DNA of 64,000 nt from assembly GCA_034440575.1 (NCBI GenBank), contig JAOTOL010001338.1, positions 434,001 to 498,000 of the forward strand, given 5' to 3'. Positions 24,451-36,074 of this stretch are shown here, piece after piece. Origin of the DNA: Imbricaverruca yamaguchii (lineage: Eukaryota > Arthropoda > Thecostraca > Neoverrucidae). Numbering within the stretch: position 1 is the first letter of the stretch; each line of letters opens with the position of its first letter. Position numbers and translations under genes: made by a program. Under the pieces are notes generated by a model, which ran no database searches, was not told the origin of the DNA, and was given only the letters and a program-made list of their open reading frames with translations.

Positions 24451-24689
24451 CCGCACCTGTCAGCCTCGAATAGATCGCTATAAATGATATCCGTAACTGC
24501 CGACCAATTGGTGGTGAACGCCAGCAGTATGCTGTCCAGTGTTGTCCGTGTCGTGTTCGCCCTGCCACACTCGCTGGTGGCGCGCATGGCTTCCGTCGGG
24601 ATCGTGGAGAGGGCCATCAATAGCCGGGGTGGTCGTGTTATTGCCGGCTATTTTGGGGCGGCGCGGCCGGCGCTACGTCGCTACGTCTC
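24451..24689. other. Unassigned segment between microsatellite and 25-bp array
   Basis: Open frames on both strands extend into the neighbouring repeats. The minus-strand frame contains about 55 residues of normal composition before the CA repeat, but I recognise no family. Confidence 0.3.
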
Positions 24690-25255
24690 GATGGGAGCGG
24701 TGAAGCGGCGTCTCGTTGGGAGCGGCGAGGCGGCGTCTCGTTGGGAGCGGCGAGGCGGCGTCTCGTTGGGAGCGGCGAGGCGGCGTCTCGTTGGGAGCGG
24801 CGAGGCGGCGTCTCGTTGGGAGCGGCGAGGCGGCGTCTCGTTTGGAGCGGCGAGGCGGCGTTCGTTGGAGCGGCGAGGCGGGCTCGTTGGGAGCGGCGAG
24901 GCGGCGTCTCGATGGGAGCGGCGAGGCGGCGTCTCGTTGGGAGAGCGGAGGGCGAGGCGGCGTCTCGATGGGAGCGGCGAGGCGGCGTCCGTCGGGAGCG
25001 GCGAGGGGCGTCTTGATGGGAGCAGGGGCGGCGTCTCGTCGGGAAGGGGCGTGTTGGGGGGCTTGGAGCGGTGAGGCGGCGTCTCGTTGGGAGCGGCGAG
25101 GCGGCGTCTCGTTGGGAGCGGCGAGGCGGCGTCTCGTTGGGAGCGGCGAGGCGGCGTCTCGTCGGGAGCGGCGAGGCGGCGTCTCGTTGGGAGCGGCGAG
25201 GCGGCGTCTCGTTGGGAGCAGCGAGGCGGCGTCTCGTTGGGGGCGGTGAGGTGGC
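24690..25255. repeat. 25-bp minisatellite
   Basis: About 22 units of GGCGTCTCGTTGGGAGCGGC followed by GAGGC. The middle part (24840-25075) is scrambled by deletions and insertions while both edges are regular. Confidence 0.95.
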
Positions 25256-25844
25256 GCCTGCAGTGCCGCCGGCTGCAGATCTACCCGCCGAGATCGTCGG
25301 CCGTGGTGACTGCTGGCGAGTCTCCCGGGACTGGTTATACACGGCGGCAGTGATGCGCGAACGGTGCTGGCACGTGCTAATAACGCTCGGGCGCCGTTTC
25401 CGCATCAAGTTGGTGATGTAGGTGGTGATGGAGTAGAGGAAGTGGTGGCGACACGTAGGGCACCGATGGGCGGGTTGGTTGCGTGTCGTGTGAGGGAAGT
25501 ACTGACGTCGACCCATTTCAGGGTAGTAGCGACAATGAGTGGTAGTTTCTGGGAATGCAAAGTATGGCTGATCATATTCCGATGCAAATGCCAGTATGGA
25601 TGTACGGTGATTTGAAATTAGCTTCCAACTCACAATGGATGTTCTGGCGTCTTGTCAAACATCGACAGTGCTGCTCTCCGCCACGTTGAAAGGCGACTTA
25701 AAAGCAATACGACGACTTAATGCTGATCCATACTGCTGAATGTAGACACTTGAAAGGCCAACGAGCAGACTTCGCGATAGTATTTGCTATGATAACTTCG
25801 ATGAAACATTCTAAAATCAACTTTCTCTGACGTCCACGGCTACG
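25256..25844. other. No gene recognised
   Basis: No domain is visible in the ORFs of either strand. Confidence 0.4.
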
Positions 25845-26200
25845 TCAGCTTCGTTTCAAGTGACGCGCTTGGCGACGCTTCAAGCTTTTGATGGAGCTGT
25901 GTGCAGTCATGGGGTACGACAGGGTGTTCCATGGTTTTGCTGCCCTGTAGGGGAAGGCCAGCTTGGTCGTCTCCAGTCTACACCGCGGCAAATGCGGTCG
26001 AAGGTCGATCCAGGCGCGTGTTTTACGGATTGAGACGTTGCTCCGTTTGGCCAACACCCACTGAAGGCCAAAGCGTATCTATTATAAAGAACATTACGAC
26101 AGTTGATGCAGTGACGATGGACAGTGAGTGTCTCATTTGGCTCAGTGTTTCGTGGGACTTGAAGTCCGACGCGCCGATTTTGTGTCATCCCTACGAAATT
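25845..26200 (-). pseudogene. LINE 3' end remnant
   Basis: On the minus strand a 70-residue frame ends with PYRAAKPWNTLSYPMTAHS followed by a basic SLKRRQARHL tail. This matches the usual last segment of LINE ORF2 proteins (an RAA.WN.L motif, then a lysine/arginine-rich helix). Upstream on the same strand the frame is broken by stops, and no reverse-transcriptase core remains. The family cannot be fixed. Confidence 0.5.
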
Positions 26201-26374
26201 TGACACAGTCGTTATTTGTATTTATTCAAACTGTACTGCGTTTCTTATTCATTATCATCCGTAAGGTTACATCAATTGTATTATCACAATTCAGGTTGTA
26301 TATTTCTAGGAATATGACAGTATGCGACATGCAGAGGGTCCTAAGGCTCTCAGATTCATCGTTGACCTCATATT

Positions 26375-26525
26375 CGCTCGCACACACATGTTGCCTGGCA
26401 GCAGACCTTTGACCTTGCAATCGCTCGCACACACAAGTTGCCTGGCAGCAGACCTTTGACCTTGCAATCGCTCGCACACACCTGTTGCCTGGCAGCAGAC
26501 CTTTGACCTTGCACGCTCGCCACCC
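26375..26525. repeat. 47-bp tandem repeat, three copies
   Basis: Units of AATCGCTCGCACACAC(A/C), GTTGCCTGGCAGCAGACC and TTTGACCTTGC, nearly identical; the last unit is shortened at CACGCTCGCC. Confidence 0.9.
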
Positions 26526-26779
26526 GTTGCGGCGCGCATTTGCCCCACATGTTAACTAGCGGCACAGGTGTGGGGAATATCTAGAAGTTGGAGGGAAGGA
26601 GACACTCGGAAATCAACTATCTCCATGCAACGGAAGTTGGGCCAAAGTTCAGCTCACTTGAAGTTGGGAGACTGGGAGCGCTTATCTCTCCCTCCTTTAC
26701 GGCCTCTACGTCCATTCCAGAAGTACTGCTGTCAACCTCTTACTGCAATGATGTTCCGTCCAGTTTTGCTAGGCTCATT

Positions 26780-27575
26780 TTCTGGGGGATCTTTTTACGC
26801 CCCCAAGATTTGTCCGCCATAGAGAGAAAATGACTGCAGGCTGTTCCGCAAAGTTTTCAGTTTTTTAACCTGATTATCTCGGCGTATGAAGTGGAAATTT
26901 AAACCTCAGATCCTGCAAGGTCATTCGCCTAGCACGTGTCGAAGACGACCGCCTCCACAATTTGCATTTGGGGATGAATACCTCATGAACTTGAAGAGAT
27001 ATTGAAATGAAACTTGGTACATGAATGCAATTGCACAGCACCTCCAGCATCCATGCGTCGGAGTTTCGTTTGTGGTCAGGTTGACGATCTGAGGTCACGG
27101 CCAGTTCTGGCCCTTTGGGCAATTTTTATATTCTTATAATATGCACGCTCTGCTAACACCCCATTTACCTTGGCATGCATGCAGAAGCTCCTTTATCGGA
27201 AAAGTTCCTTATTTGTTTGACCTCCGTCAAATGGTCGGAGGTCAGGTAACGATAACGTGCGCAATGTGATCTAAACCTATTTTAGGACACTGATGTTTTA
27301 TGATTTATCTAGAGGTTTCTGGCTTAAATAATGTCAAGGTTCCGTTGTTCGACGTAAAGTTCCCTAACATGCAAATATAAAAAGTGTTGATTTTTCCTTA
27401 AAAACCCTAACTTTGAAAATGGCAAGAAGGTGGAAAACTTTCCGACTATATACGTCCGGAGCTTTCCGACGGTTCCCGGCTCATTATCGTGCGAACGCTT
27501 AGTTTGGAAGTTATACGAGGGTCTTCGCGTGCCCCCCCCCCCCCCGCCCCAAGACGGGCGCTCGTCGTCCGTGAA
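26780..27575 (+). mobile_element. Dispersed repeat copy D
   Basis: Left end GGGGGATCTTTTTACGCCCCC, right end a TTTCCGACGG block, TTAGTTTGGA, a run of C and CCAAGACGGG. It matches copy C (260-1285) through the interior and the elements at 5.9 and 49.8 kb at the right end. Non-coding. Ends are estimates. Confidence 0.5.
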
Positions 27576-27786
27576 TGTTTCATAAGCTTAAGTGGACCGT
27601 TTCACCGCCTGCCGGCCCCGTCCGCATCTGCCACGCTGTCGAGTTGTTGACGGAGCGTCGCGTCGGGAATGGTGCGGCAAAGGGCGCGAACATGTGGCGG
27701 GAACAACACAGGTCGTCGGTCTGGTATATTTCGCCTGCCTGGAGTTACGACCGGTGTGGTGGGAAGCGACGTCGCGCCACAGCCGT
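27576..27786. other. Unassigned GC-rich segment
   Basis: Open in several frames because these run on into the 12-bp array; no domain recognised. Confidence 0.4.
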
Positions 27787-28178
27787 CACAGAACACATCA
27801 CAGGGCAGGTCGCCGAACACATCAGCGGACACATCACAGAACACATCACAGATCACACCACAGTACACACCACAGAACACATCACAGAACACACCACAGA
27901 ACACACCACAGGACATGTCACCGAACACATCACAGAACACATCACAGAACACATCACAGAACACACCAAAACACCACAGAACACATCACAGAACACACCA
28001 CAGAACACACCACAGGACATGTCACCGAACACATCACAGGGCGTGTCGCCGAACACATCAGCGGACACACCACAGAACACATCACAGAACACATCACAGA
28101 ACACACCACAGGGCACATCACAGAACACATCACAGGGCATGTCGCCGAACACATCAGCGGACACACAGAGACACACAT
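27787..28178. repeat. 12-bp minisatellite, left part
   Basis: About 33 units of ACATCACAGAAC with variants (ACACCACAGAAC, GACATGTCACCG, ATCAGCGG). The array resumes after the SINE at 28360. Confidence 0.95.
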
Positions 28179-28359
28179 TGTTGTTTATTGGTTGGTTCAC
28201 GACACACTTTATGCAAATTCACGGCTAATGGCGCCGCCCACACTGTTTCGCCGGTGGGCCGCGGGATTGGGAAATGTCCTGAGTGGCGCTAGAGTCGAAC
28301 CCGGGACCTTTGGTACCCATGGCCCGACACCTTAACCACTCGGCCATCCCCGCCCCAAA
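28179..28359 (-). mobile_element. tRNA-derived SINE type 1, copy in 12-bp array
   Basis: Minus strand. The 5' part is tRNA-Ser/Leu-like with A box TGGCCGAGTGGTTAAGG and B box GGTTCGACTCT; a ~100-bp body follows and the 3' end is GAACCAACCAATAAACAA. A perfect 12-bp TSD, AGAGACACACAT, lies at 28167-28178 and 28360-28371. The RNA polymerase III boxes look intact. Confidence 0.93.
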
Positions 28360-28720
28360 AGAGACACACATAGCACATCACAGAACACATCACAGAACAC
28401 ATCACAGGACATGTCACCGAACACATCAGCGAACACATCACAGAGCACATCACAGAACACATCACAGAACACATCACAGAACACACCACAGGGCACATCA
28501 CAGAACACATCACAGAACACATCACAGAACACATCACAGAACACACCACAGAACACATCACATAACACACCACAGAACACATCACAGAACACACCACAGA
28601 ACACACTACAGGGCATGCCGCCAAACACATTAGCGAACACATCACAGAACACACCACAGAGCACACCTCAGAGCACATCACAGGTCACATCACCGAACAC
28701 TTCACCTCATGCGTCACAGA
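28360..28720. repeat. 12-bp minisatellite, right part
   Basis: Continuation of the array at 27787-28178, about 30 units. Confidence 0.95.
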
Positions 28721-29000
28721 GTGCATAACATAATATATCACAGGGTACAAGGCATAGAAGTACAAAACAGTGTGCGACATAAGAAGGCATAAGAAGCATG
28801 TGAGGATGCATCGGACCATAAGTACGGTGACACACTTATATTTATACGCTTATTTCGGAGCAAAATGAAGCAAGTTGTCTACGAAATAATGTCTGTCGTT
28901 TTGCTTCCTTTGGCTACCTGATGGGCCATTCAACCGTCAGCCGATCTCTTGTATATACAGATAACTATTACTCAAGGGACGCTGATTTGTTCAGGCATTT
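28721..29000. other. No gene recognised
   Basis: Short spacer; the first TSD copy of the next SINE lies at 28987-29000. Confidence 0.5.
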
Positions 29001-29185
29001 GTTTGTTTATTGTTTATTGGTTGGTTCACGACACACTTTATGCACATTCACGGCTAATGGCGCCGCCCACACTGTTTCGCCGATGGGCCACGGGATTGGG
29101 AAATGTCCTGAGCGGTGCTAGAGTCGAACCCGGGACCTTTGGTACCCATAGCCCGACACCTTAACCACTCGGCCATCCCCGCCCC
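29001..29185 (-). mobile_element. tRNA-derived SINE type 1
   Basis: Same family as 28179-28359, minus strand. TSD of 14 bp, TTGTTCAGGCATTT, at 28987-29000 and 29186-29199. Confidence 0.95.
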
Positions 29186-29199
29186 TTGTTCAGGCATTT

Positions 29200-29498
29200 C
29201 AATCTCCTCACGCGCACATATATTGACGGCTCCACAGGGGGTAACGCTTCCACCACGGTCAGATATTTCATCCACAATGAATGGGGGCCCATCCGTTGAT
29301 GCCTATCACTCGCCGACTAACCCTCATTCACATACGCACAGGTGACTTGTAGCACGATGAGAAAACTCATGCTTGGCGGAGGAGTATGGACAAGAAGTTC
29401 AGTCGTGGTGAGTTAACACATACGGTTTATCGCCCTTCAACGGGTGTTACTCTCGAGTATTCCCCGCAACTCATAGGTCACGTCACGAGTATCCACCC
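29200..29498. other. No gene recognised
   Basis: Ends in the TSD of the next SINE. Confidence 0.4.
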
Positions 29499-29679
29499 GG
29501 GGCGGGAATGGCCGAGTGGTTAAGGTGTCGGGCTATGGGTACCAAAGGTCCCGGGTTCGACCCTAGCGCCACTCAGGACATTTCCCAATCCCGCGGCCCA
29601 CCGGCGAAACAGTGTGGGCGGCGCCATTAGCCGTGAATGTGCATAAAGTGTGCCGTGAACCACCCAATAAACAAACAAA
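29499..29679 (+). mobile_element. tRNA-derived SINE type 1
   Basis: Plus strand, starting GGGGCGGGAATGGCCGAGTG. TSD of 15 bp, CACGAGTATCCACCC, at 29484-29498 and 29680-29694. In opposite orientation to the two copies upstream. Confidence 0.95.
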
Positions 29680-29694
29680 CACGAGTATCCACCC

Positions 29695-30244
29695 GTCTTG
29701 TGTGGGTGGGTTCCTGGTAGCTTTACCCACCAACGGCGAGCAAATGTGCCCCGTCTCGGTGGGCAGGTACGGACACACACCGGGCGGGTAGAGCTGGACA
29801 ATGCTGTCCCGCCGGGGTAGCTGGTCTATCAGCTCGTCTCGCCTCTATCAGCTCGTCTCGCCGTTCCGTATAGCCTCTACACGAGGACAAACACGACATG
29901 GAACTAGGTTCGTATGTTTGTTCCTCAATGCGGTTTGCTTATTTGCGCACCTAACATGGGCCACCGTATTGTTCATCTCCGCGTTCCTCTCTGTAACGAA
30001 GTATTGATCGGGTGATGAACAGAATCAATCCATCAACGACATTCATTTGGAAGTAAGAAGATGCATAATAGTGTTCATTACGGCGTCAGATCTGCGATAA
30101 TCATGTTAAAAGCTCACCAACCACGATATATATCACCCATCATTTGATTACTTATAGGGGGCTGCACAACGTATCAAAATCCCCCACTGAAGAGCGAACG
30201 ACAGCTAAGAGTGGCGAGTGATGTGCTTCACTAGGTCGCCGTGC
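29695..30244. other. No gene recognised
   Basis: A short duplication, CTATCAGCTCGTCTCGCC, is visible at about 29826-29862; otherwise nothing assignable. Confidence 0.4.
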
Positions 30245-30515
30245 ATGAACATAGCATGACACATAGCTTCACTAGCATGACACATAGCTTCACTAGCATG
30301 ACACATAGCTTCACTGGCAGGACACAGCTTCACTGGCATGACACCTAGCTTCACTGGCATGACACATAGCTTCACTGGCAGGACACAGCTTCACTGGCAT
30401 GACACCTAGCTTCACTGGCATGACACATAGCCTAACTAGCATGACACATAGCTTCACTGGCATGACACATTGCTTCACTAGCATGACACATGGCTTCACT
30501 AGCATGACACATAGC
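30245..30515. repeat. 21-bp minisatellite (ATGACACATAGCTTCACTAGC)
   Basis: About 13 units with ACTAGC/ACTGGC and shortened GGACACAGC variants. Confidence 0.93.
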
Positions 30516-31082
30516 TTCTACGATTGACTCCGCACTACCTTGGCAGACACAACGGAAGTGGTGTCGCGAAACCCGGTGGAATTCACGAGCCCCGCCCTGT
30601 CCCCAAACCAGTACTTCGGCACAGTTCTCGTGCCAACGTGTGGCGCAGTCTTTGACGAAGCTCCAAGCGGAGGCGGGGCGGGGTTTGCAGCACGACGTGG
30701 CACAGTAGCGGGTGATGAAGATGACGGCGTGGTGGGGCACCAGGTGGGCCAACACACTGTGAAGCTGGCGCCCTGCGCCGGCAACTGGTCTCAGCTCGCC
30801 GTCAGCTGCGTCGACACAGCTGCGAGTTCGCCGTCGACAGCTAGCTAGTTGTTAATGACCAGAGCTACTTGTAGGTACGGGGGCATGAGCATTGACGTTC
30901 TAAGCAATGTTTGGAGGAACGAGCACGATGAGGAATCGAAAGGCAATAATCCTTTAATCTCATTATTATGTAATATTGTCCATGCTATGCCAAGGTGTGC
31001 AGCTTTACAAACATAGATCATGGGGAAGATTTTTTATTTTGTGCTAAATAATCCCACGATTTTTGTTAGGCATATGTGATTT
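30516..31082. other. Unassigned; overlapping ORFs at 30518-30848
   Basis: GC-rich segment open in three frames. The minus-strand frame from 30755 has many Cys, His and Trp and could be an old exon, but I recognise no family and it runs into the satellite. Confidence 0.3.
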
Positions 31083-32405
31083 TAACACGCGCCCTGGAGG
31101 GCCTCTGAAAATTACGCGCACTGGAGGGGGAGGCGGATTCCGCCCCCTAAGATCTCGGCTTCCATTAAGGCTAGAGCAACGAAATTCGCAGGGTGGATGG
31201 GCACGATAGTTACCTCTATTGTGTGCAACTTTTGTTACCTTAGGTCAATATCTTGAAGGTCAAATGAGGTCAAAATGGCAAAATTTTCTTGTTTTGCGTG
31301 GGTTGACTTGTAATTGTTATGGATTGCTGTGAATGTGTTTAAATGCTCCAAAATTGGCATTAATGATGTTTTTGACATTACTAATGATGCAATCCATATG
31401 CCAGATCCGCTATTTGACCTCAGGTCACCTATATAGGAACACTTTATCAGGTCATTACCTCTCCAGTTACCGGAACCGGGCTGCCCACATGACTGCTCCG
31501 TTGGGCGGCCGGCACAATCGGTTTCGCAAAGAAAGAAGTGAAATACACGAATAAAGTATAGAAACGCTTAGGCGCACAATGACAAACAGTAGATTTCCGG
31601 ATGTGTAGGGAGTAACATGCAAAGTGACATGAATCGCATGACAGTGATTTCCATTTATGACAACATTCCAGTTGACCAAATTTGGTTCCATTAGCCTGTC
31701 ATGATGACCTCGGCGACCTGACATGACTTTTAAATTATATAGCATAACAATATGCATCAAATAAGTCACTAGTGTTGTCAAGAACACTTCCCTTTTGCCG
31801 ATATACGGGAAGCGCATCAGTGCCGGTTTTTGTGGTCTGGCGCTGCGATTAAAAAAAAAACTTCAACAGCCCATAACTTACAATTTTTGTCGTCCGATTT
31901 TTATTTTCTTCCTTTAAACAATGCGCCAGACATTCCTAAGCAGGTACGAAAAAAATGGCGTATATCGGCCGGTACAATATGGTCTTGTTTACGAAAAATC
32001 GGAGGGGTGGGCGGATTTCGCCCTCCACTCCTCCAGGGCGTGTGTTAGCCTGTCATGAACTTGACCTGACTTGACCTCGGTGACCTGACATGACTTTGAA
32101 ACAACGCAGTATAACAATATACATCAAACAAGTCCCTAGTGTTGCCAAGAACACTTCCTTTTTGCCAATATACGGGAAGCGCATCAGCGCCGATATTTGT
32201 GGTCTGGCGCTGAGAAAAGTTTTTGACTACCGACCCCTAACTCGAAAAAATTTTCGGTCGATTTTCATTTTACTTACTTTAAGCAACTGCCGTTCATTTC
32301 TAAGCAGGTACACAAACAATAGCGTATATCGACCGGCAAAATCGGGAGTCATCTACGAAAAACCGGAGGGGTGGGAGGATTTTCCCCCTCCAGGCCGCGT
32401 GTTAA
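31083..32405. mobile_element. TTAA-flanked inverted-repeat element A (piggyBac-like, non-autonomous)
   Basis: TTAA occurs at both ends (31083-31086 and 32402-32405). The left terminus CACGCGCCCTGGAGG matches the inverted right terminus CACGCGGCCTGGAGG in 14 of 15 bases. TTAA duplication is the hallmark of piggyBac transposases, which would act in trans, since no transposase ORF is present. Subterminal G-run/C-run hairpins occur at the ends. Internally 31691-32044 is duplicated as 32045-32402, and an end-like sequence (CTCCAGGGCGTGTGTTAG) at the junction shows that a whole right half was copied. Confidence 0.75.
31691..32402 (+). repeat. ~355-bp tandem duplication inside element A
   Basis: Both copies begin TTAGCCTGTCATGA and share AGTGTTG.CAAGAACACTTCC, GGGAAGCGCATCAG and TCTAAGCAGGTAC-type blocks; divergence is clearly visible (roughly a fifth of positions), so it is old. 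Confidence 0.85.
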
Positions 32406-33324
32406 TCAGATTGAAAACCATAGCGAGGGATAATATTTGTCCAGTACGCTATCCGACCATTTCCTTTCAAAGCCAGACAGCAAGTGAAACATCACGATGA
32501 GGCATTATTTTGCACGGACCACGCTGATCGGGCAGAAGACCTTCATCCTGCGGCAGCACTGTCCTTTCCTGGACAGCTATGATAGACACCCGCTGGTATA
32601 TACCAAGCACACGCTGGCATACACAAGGCGCCCGCTGGTGTACACCAGGGATCGCGGCATCCAACAACTTTGCATTGGGAAAAGTGAGGAGAGGGGGATG
32701 TTGCAGAATATGCACAAAATATTGTGCATATATTACAGGCTCTGCTCACGATAATAAAGATAATTTATCGCCCCGAGAGTGTCATTTTCCTTTCAGTTAT
32801 ATTATTCGAGTCCCTGAGCTTCACTCACTCAAAGCCTGCCGCCAGCAGCGAGGAACATCGCTCCAGTTTACAAAAATTCGCTACCTCCTCTCATTCTGGC
32901 TCACCTCTGCTGCATTAGGCAGTGTCTTATTCAGCTTCCTCAACCTTTCATACAGCGATGCTCCACTCTGCTCCGGGGTCCTCTAGCTTATGATTGGGAT
33001 GCTTTTTGTCGCTCTTTCCATTGTTTTTCTCCGCGTCTGCGCTATCTCCGTTGCTACCAGTTTGATGAAAAACTACCACGAATAGCTCGCTCTCGCTTTT
33101 TTTAGAGACGTGTGCGCTTTTCTCTTCCAGAAGCGGGTATAGTTGATGACATGCTTGCCGGCTGGTGACTGCAGCTTCGAAAGCCGGTCGGTTGGCCCTG
33201 AGAGGAAACAAATCACTCGAGGTGTGCCGTATCTTCATCTCTATCTCATTTATATCATCTCTATTTATATCTCTCACTCGCAAACCAAGTCTGACAATGC
33301 GAATCGGACACGCACTTGCCTTTG
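32406..33324. other. No gene recognised
   Basis: A small repeat of CGCTGGTATACACCA-type words lies at 32588-32650. ORFs show no domain. Confidence 0.4.
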
Positions 33325-34450
33325 TTTCTGGTGTGACTTGACCTTGTCTCTGGCGCGACTTGTCGTTGTCTGGCGTGACCTATCGTCTCTGGCGTGACTT
33401 GTTGTCTCTGGCGTGACTCGTTGTCTGTGGCGTGACCTATCGTTGATTCTGGCGTGACCTATTGTTGTTTCTGACATGACTTGCTGTTTCTGGCATGGCC
33501 TATCTTTGTCTCTGGCGTGACTTGTTGTCTCTGACGTTATCTATCGTTGTCTCTGGCGTGAGTTTTCATTGTCTCTGTCGTGACTTGTTGTCTCTGGCGT
33601 GACTTTTCGTTGTCCCTGGCGTGACTTTTCATTGTCTCTGTCGTGACTTGTTGTCTCTGGCGTGACTTTTCGTTGTCCCTGGCGTGACTTTTCGTTGTCT
33701 CTGGCGTGACTTGTTGCCTCTGGCGTGACTTTTCGTTGTCTCTGGCGTGACTTGTTGTCTCTGACGTTACCTATCGTTGTCTCTGGCGTGACTTTTCGTT
33801 GTCTCTGGCGTGACTTGTTGTCTCTGGCGTGACTTTTCGTTGTCCCTGGCGTGACGTCTTACCTCTGGTGTAGACTGTCGTCCCTTGCGTGACTTGTTTC
33901 CTCTGGCGTGACCCGCCGTTGTCCCTAGCGTGACCCGTCGTTGTTTCTGGCGTGACTTGGCATTGTCTCTGGCGTGACTTGCTGTTTCTGGCGTGGCCTA
34001 TCTTTGTCTCTGGCGTGACTTGTTGTCTCTGACGTTACCTATCGTTGTCTCTGGCGTTACTTTTCATTGTCTCTGTCGTGACTTGTTTCCTCTGGCGTGA
34101 CCCGTCGTTGTCCCTAGCGTGACCCGTCGTTGTCTCTGGCGTGACTTTTTGTCCCAGGCGTAACCTATCGCTGTCTCCGGCATGACTCGTTGTCTCTGGC
34201 GTCACTTGTATCCGGCGTGACTGGTCTCTGGCGTGACATATGTTGTCTCTGGCGTGACTGGTCTCTGGCGTGACATATCGTTGTCTCTGGCGTGACTTGT
34301 TGTCCCAGGCGTGACCTATCGCTGTCTCCGGCATGACTCGTTGTCTCTGGCGTGACTTGTATCCGGCGTGACTGGTCTCTGGCGTGACATATCGTTGTCT
34401 CTGGCGTGACTTGTTGTCCCAGGCGTGACCTATCGTCTCTGGCGCGACCG
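33325..34450. repeat. 19-22-bp minisatellite (CTCTGGCGTGACTTG)
   Basis: About 55 units of GTCTCTGGCGTGACTTGTT (19 bp) and GTCTCTGGCGTGACTTTTCGTT (22 bp), with higher-order blocks, for example a ~120-bp block repeated around 34150-34270 and 34310-34430. Confidence 0.92.
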
Positions 34451-34867
34451 TCGCCCACCGCTGTAGTCAGACGCGGCCACAACCCGGCCCACTAACCCCG
34501 CCTCCTCCCGACAACGAACATTGTCCGACGTGCAGAAAACACTGTTCTCGACAGCAGCAAGGCGAACCCGTCTCGCTGGAAGCTGATACACGACCTTGGC
34601 TGCTGCCAACGGGGCAGCCTCGGCTCCCTGGGGCCTATCTCGGCGGCCTTTGCAAGGATGACCGTAAATAGTGTGCTGTGACCGCAGCGGATTTATGGAT
34701 AGGGAAGGAGGTATGTGAAGGACACGATATGCGGTGATTCTTCATGGTGATCTGCAGTGATTCTATATCTTCTCCATGATGTGTGTATGTTGCTTATGTT
34801 TGGTGAGTACATTAACGTTTGCACACCGAATGTGGATATATTCATTTTCCGCGCAATGATAGCGATC
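34451..34867. other. No gene recognised
   Basis: Unique-looking DNA ending in the TSD of the next SINE. Confidence 0.4.
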
Positions 34868-35034
34868 GGAGCGGGGATGACCGAGTGGTTAAGGTGTCGG
34901 GCTACCAAAGGTCCCGGGTTCGACTCTAGCGCCACTCAGGACATTTCCCAATCCCGCGGCCCACCGGCGAAACAGTGTGGGCGGCGCCATTAGCCGTGAA
35001 TGTGCACAAAGTGTGCCGTGAACCAACCAATAAA
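34868..35034 (+). mobile_element. tRNA-derived SINE type 1, internally shortened
   Basis: Plus strand. TSD of 14 bp, CAATGATAGCGATC, at 34854-34867 and 35035-35048. Compared with the other copies it lacks several bases between the A and B boxes (GGGCTACCAAAGG) and has GACCGAGTGG in the A box. Confidence 0.93.
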
Positions 35035-35048
35035 CAATGATAGCGATC

Positions 35049-35261
35049 AAAGCCGCCGCACTAACTTGTTCGACACCCACTGTGACGTCAAACTATCACG
35101 TGACGTAGTGACGAGCAGCCTTCCGGACGGTGCGTGGGCGGACATGAAGTGCTGGGCGCGTTGCAGGGGTGTTCTGCAGTTCGGCCGTCGCATGACGTCC
35201 TCTCCTAAGTAGCGCGGTCCGTTCCGTGATGTGCCTTGCTCCGTGACGAGTTCTGATGTTC
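35049..35261. other. No gene recognised
   Basis: Short spacer with no recognised feature. Confidence 0.4.
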
Positions 35262-35325
35262 TGGGCGCTGCATGACCGATGTAGTCGATGCGCCCTGAAG
35301 CACTAACAACTAACTGACGTATTCT
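35262..35325 (+). mobile_element. SINE-tail-only insertion, copy 3
   Basis: GGGCGCTGCATGACCGATGT and GATGCGCCCTGAAGC are followed by an A/C-rich tail (AACAACTAACTGA). TTCTGATG occurs on both sides, a plausible TSD. Confidence 0.6.
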
Positions 35326-35770
35326 GATGGGTGACGTGCTCTGTGATGTGTCATGCTCTGCTGTGGGGAGGCGTCTGTTCTGTGATGTGTCCTGTGATAC
35401 GGCATGCTTTGATATGGTCTGTCCTGTGATGTGTTCTGTGATGTGTCATACTCTGTTATGGGACGGGGTCTGTTCTGTGATGTGTTCTGTGATAAGTCAT
35501 GCTCTGTTATGGGACGGGGTCTGGTCTGTGATGTGGTCTGTGATGTGTCATGTTCTGCTATGGATTATGTTCTGTGATGTGTTCTGTGATACGTCACGCT
35601 TTGATATGGTCTGTTCTGTGATGTGTTCTGTGATGTGCTACGTTCTGTTATGGGGTTTGTTCTGTGATGTGTTCTGTGATGTGTTATGCTCTGCTGTGGG
35701 ACGGGGTCTGCTCCGTGATGTGTTCTGTGATGTGACATGCTCTTCTATGGGACGGGGTCTGTTCTGTTCT
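35326..35770. repeat. Imperfect TCTGTGATGTG minisatellite
   Basis: Units of GTTCTGTGATGT and CATGCTCTGTTATGGGACG in loose higher-order blocks of about 60 bp. Confidence 0.88.
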
Positions 35771-36074
35771 GCGCTCATAAGCTGTGTGATGAAAAAAATG
35801 TCTTCTCTCGAAAAGAACTGGCGTTGGATTTCTTTTTCATCACGAGGGCTCCACCAAAGCGATAAATACGACGAATAAATGACATTTGGAAAAGCCGTTC
35901 AGCTTGCCGCGGCGCATTGCACTGCGTCGTATCTCCCAACGCGTCGTATCTCCCAACGTGGGCGACAATAACTCGCCTGACAACACAGTTATGATCTACG
36001 CATTCCAATAAGCTTCGAATGTGCGTTTCAGCTTGGCCTATCTCTTGAGCGACGGTAGCGGCTCCGACGAGAAG
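35771..36074. other. No gene recognised
   Basis: Small duplication of GCGTCGTATCTCCCAAC at 35928-35957. Confidence 0.5.

Noticed and set aside
28179..29679. Functional tRNA-Ser/Leu genes
   Set aside because: Only the promoter-box regions match; the sequences continue into a SINE body and have TSDs.
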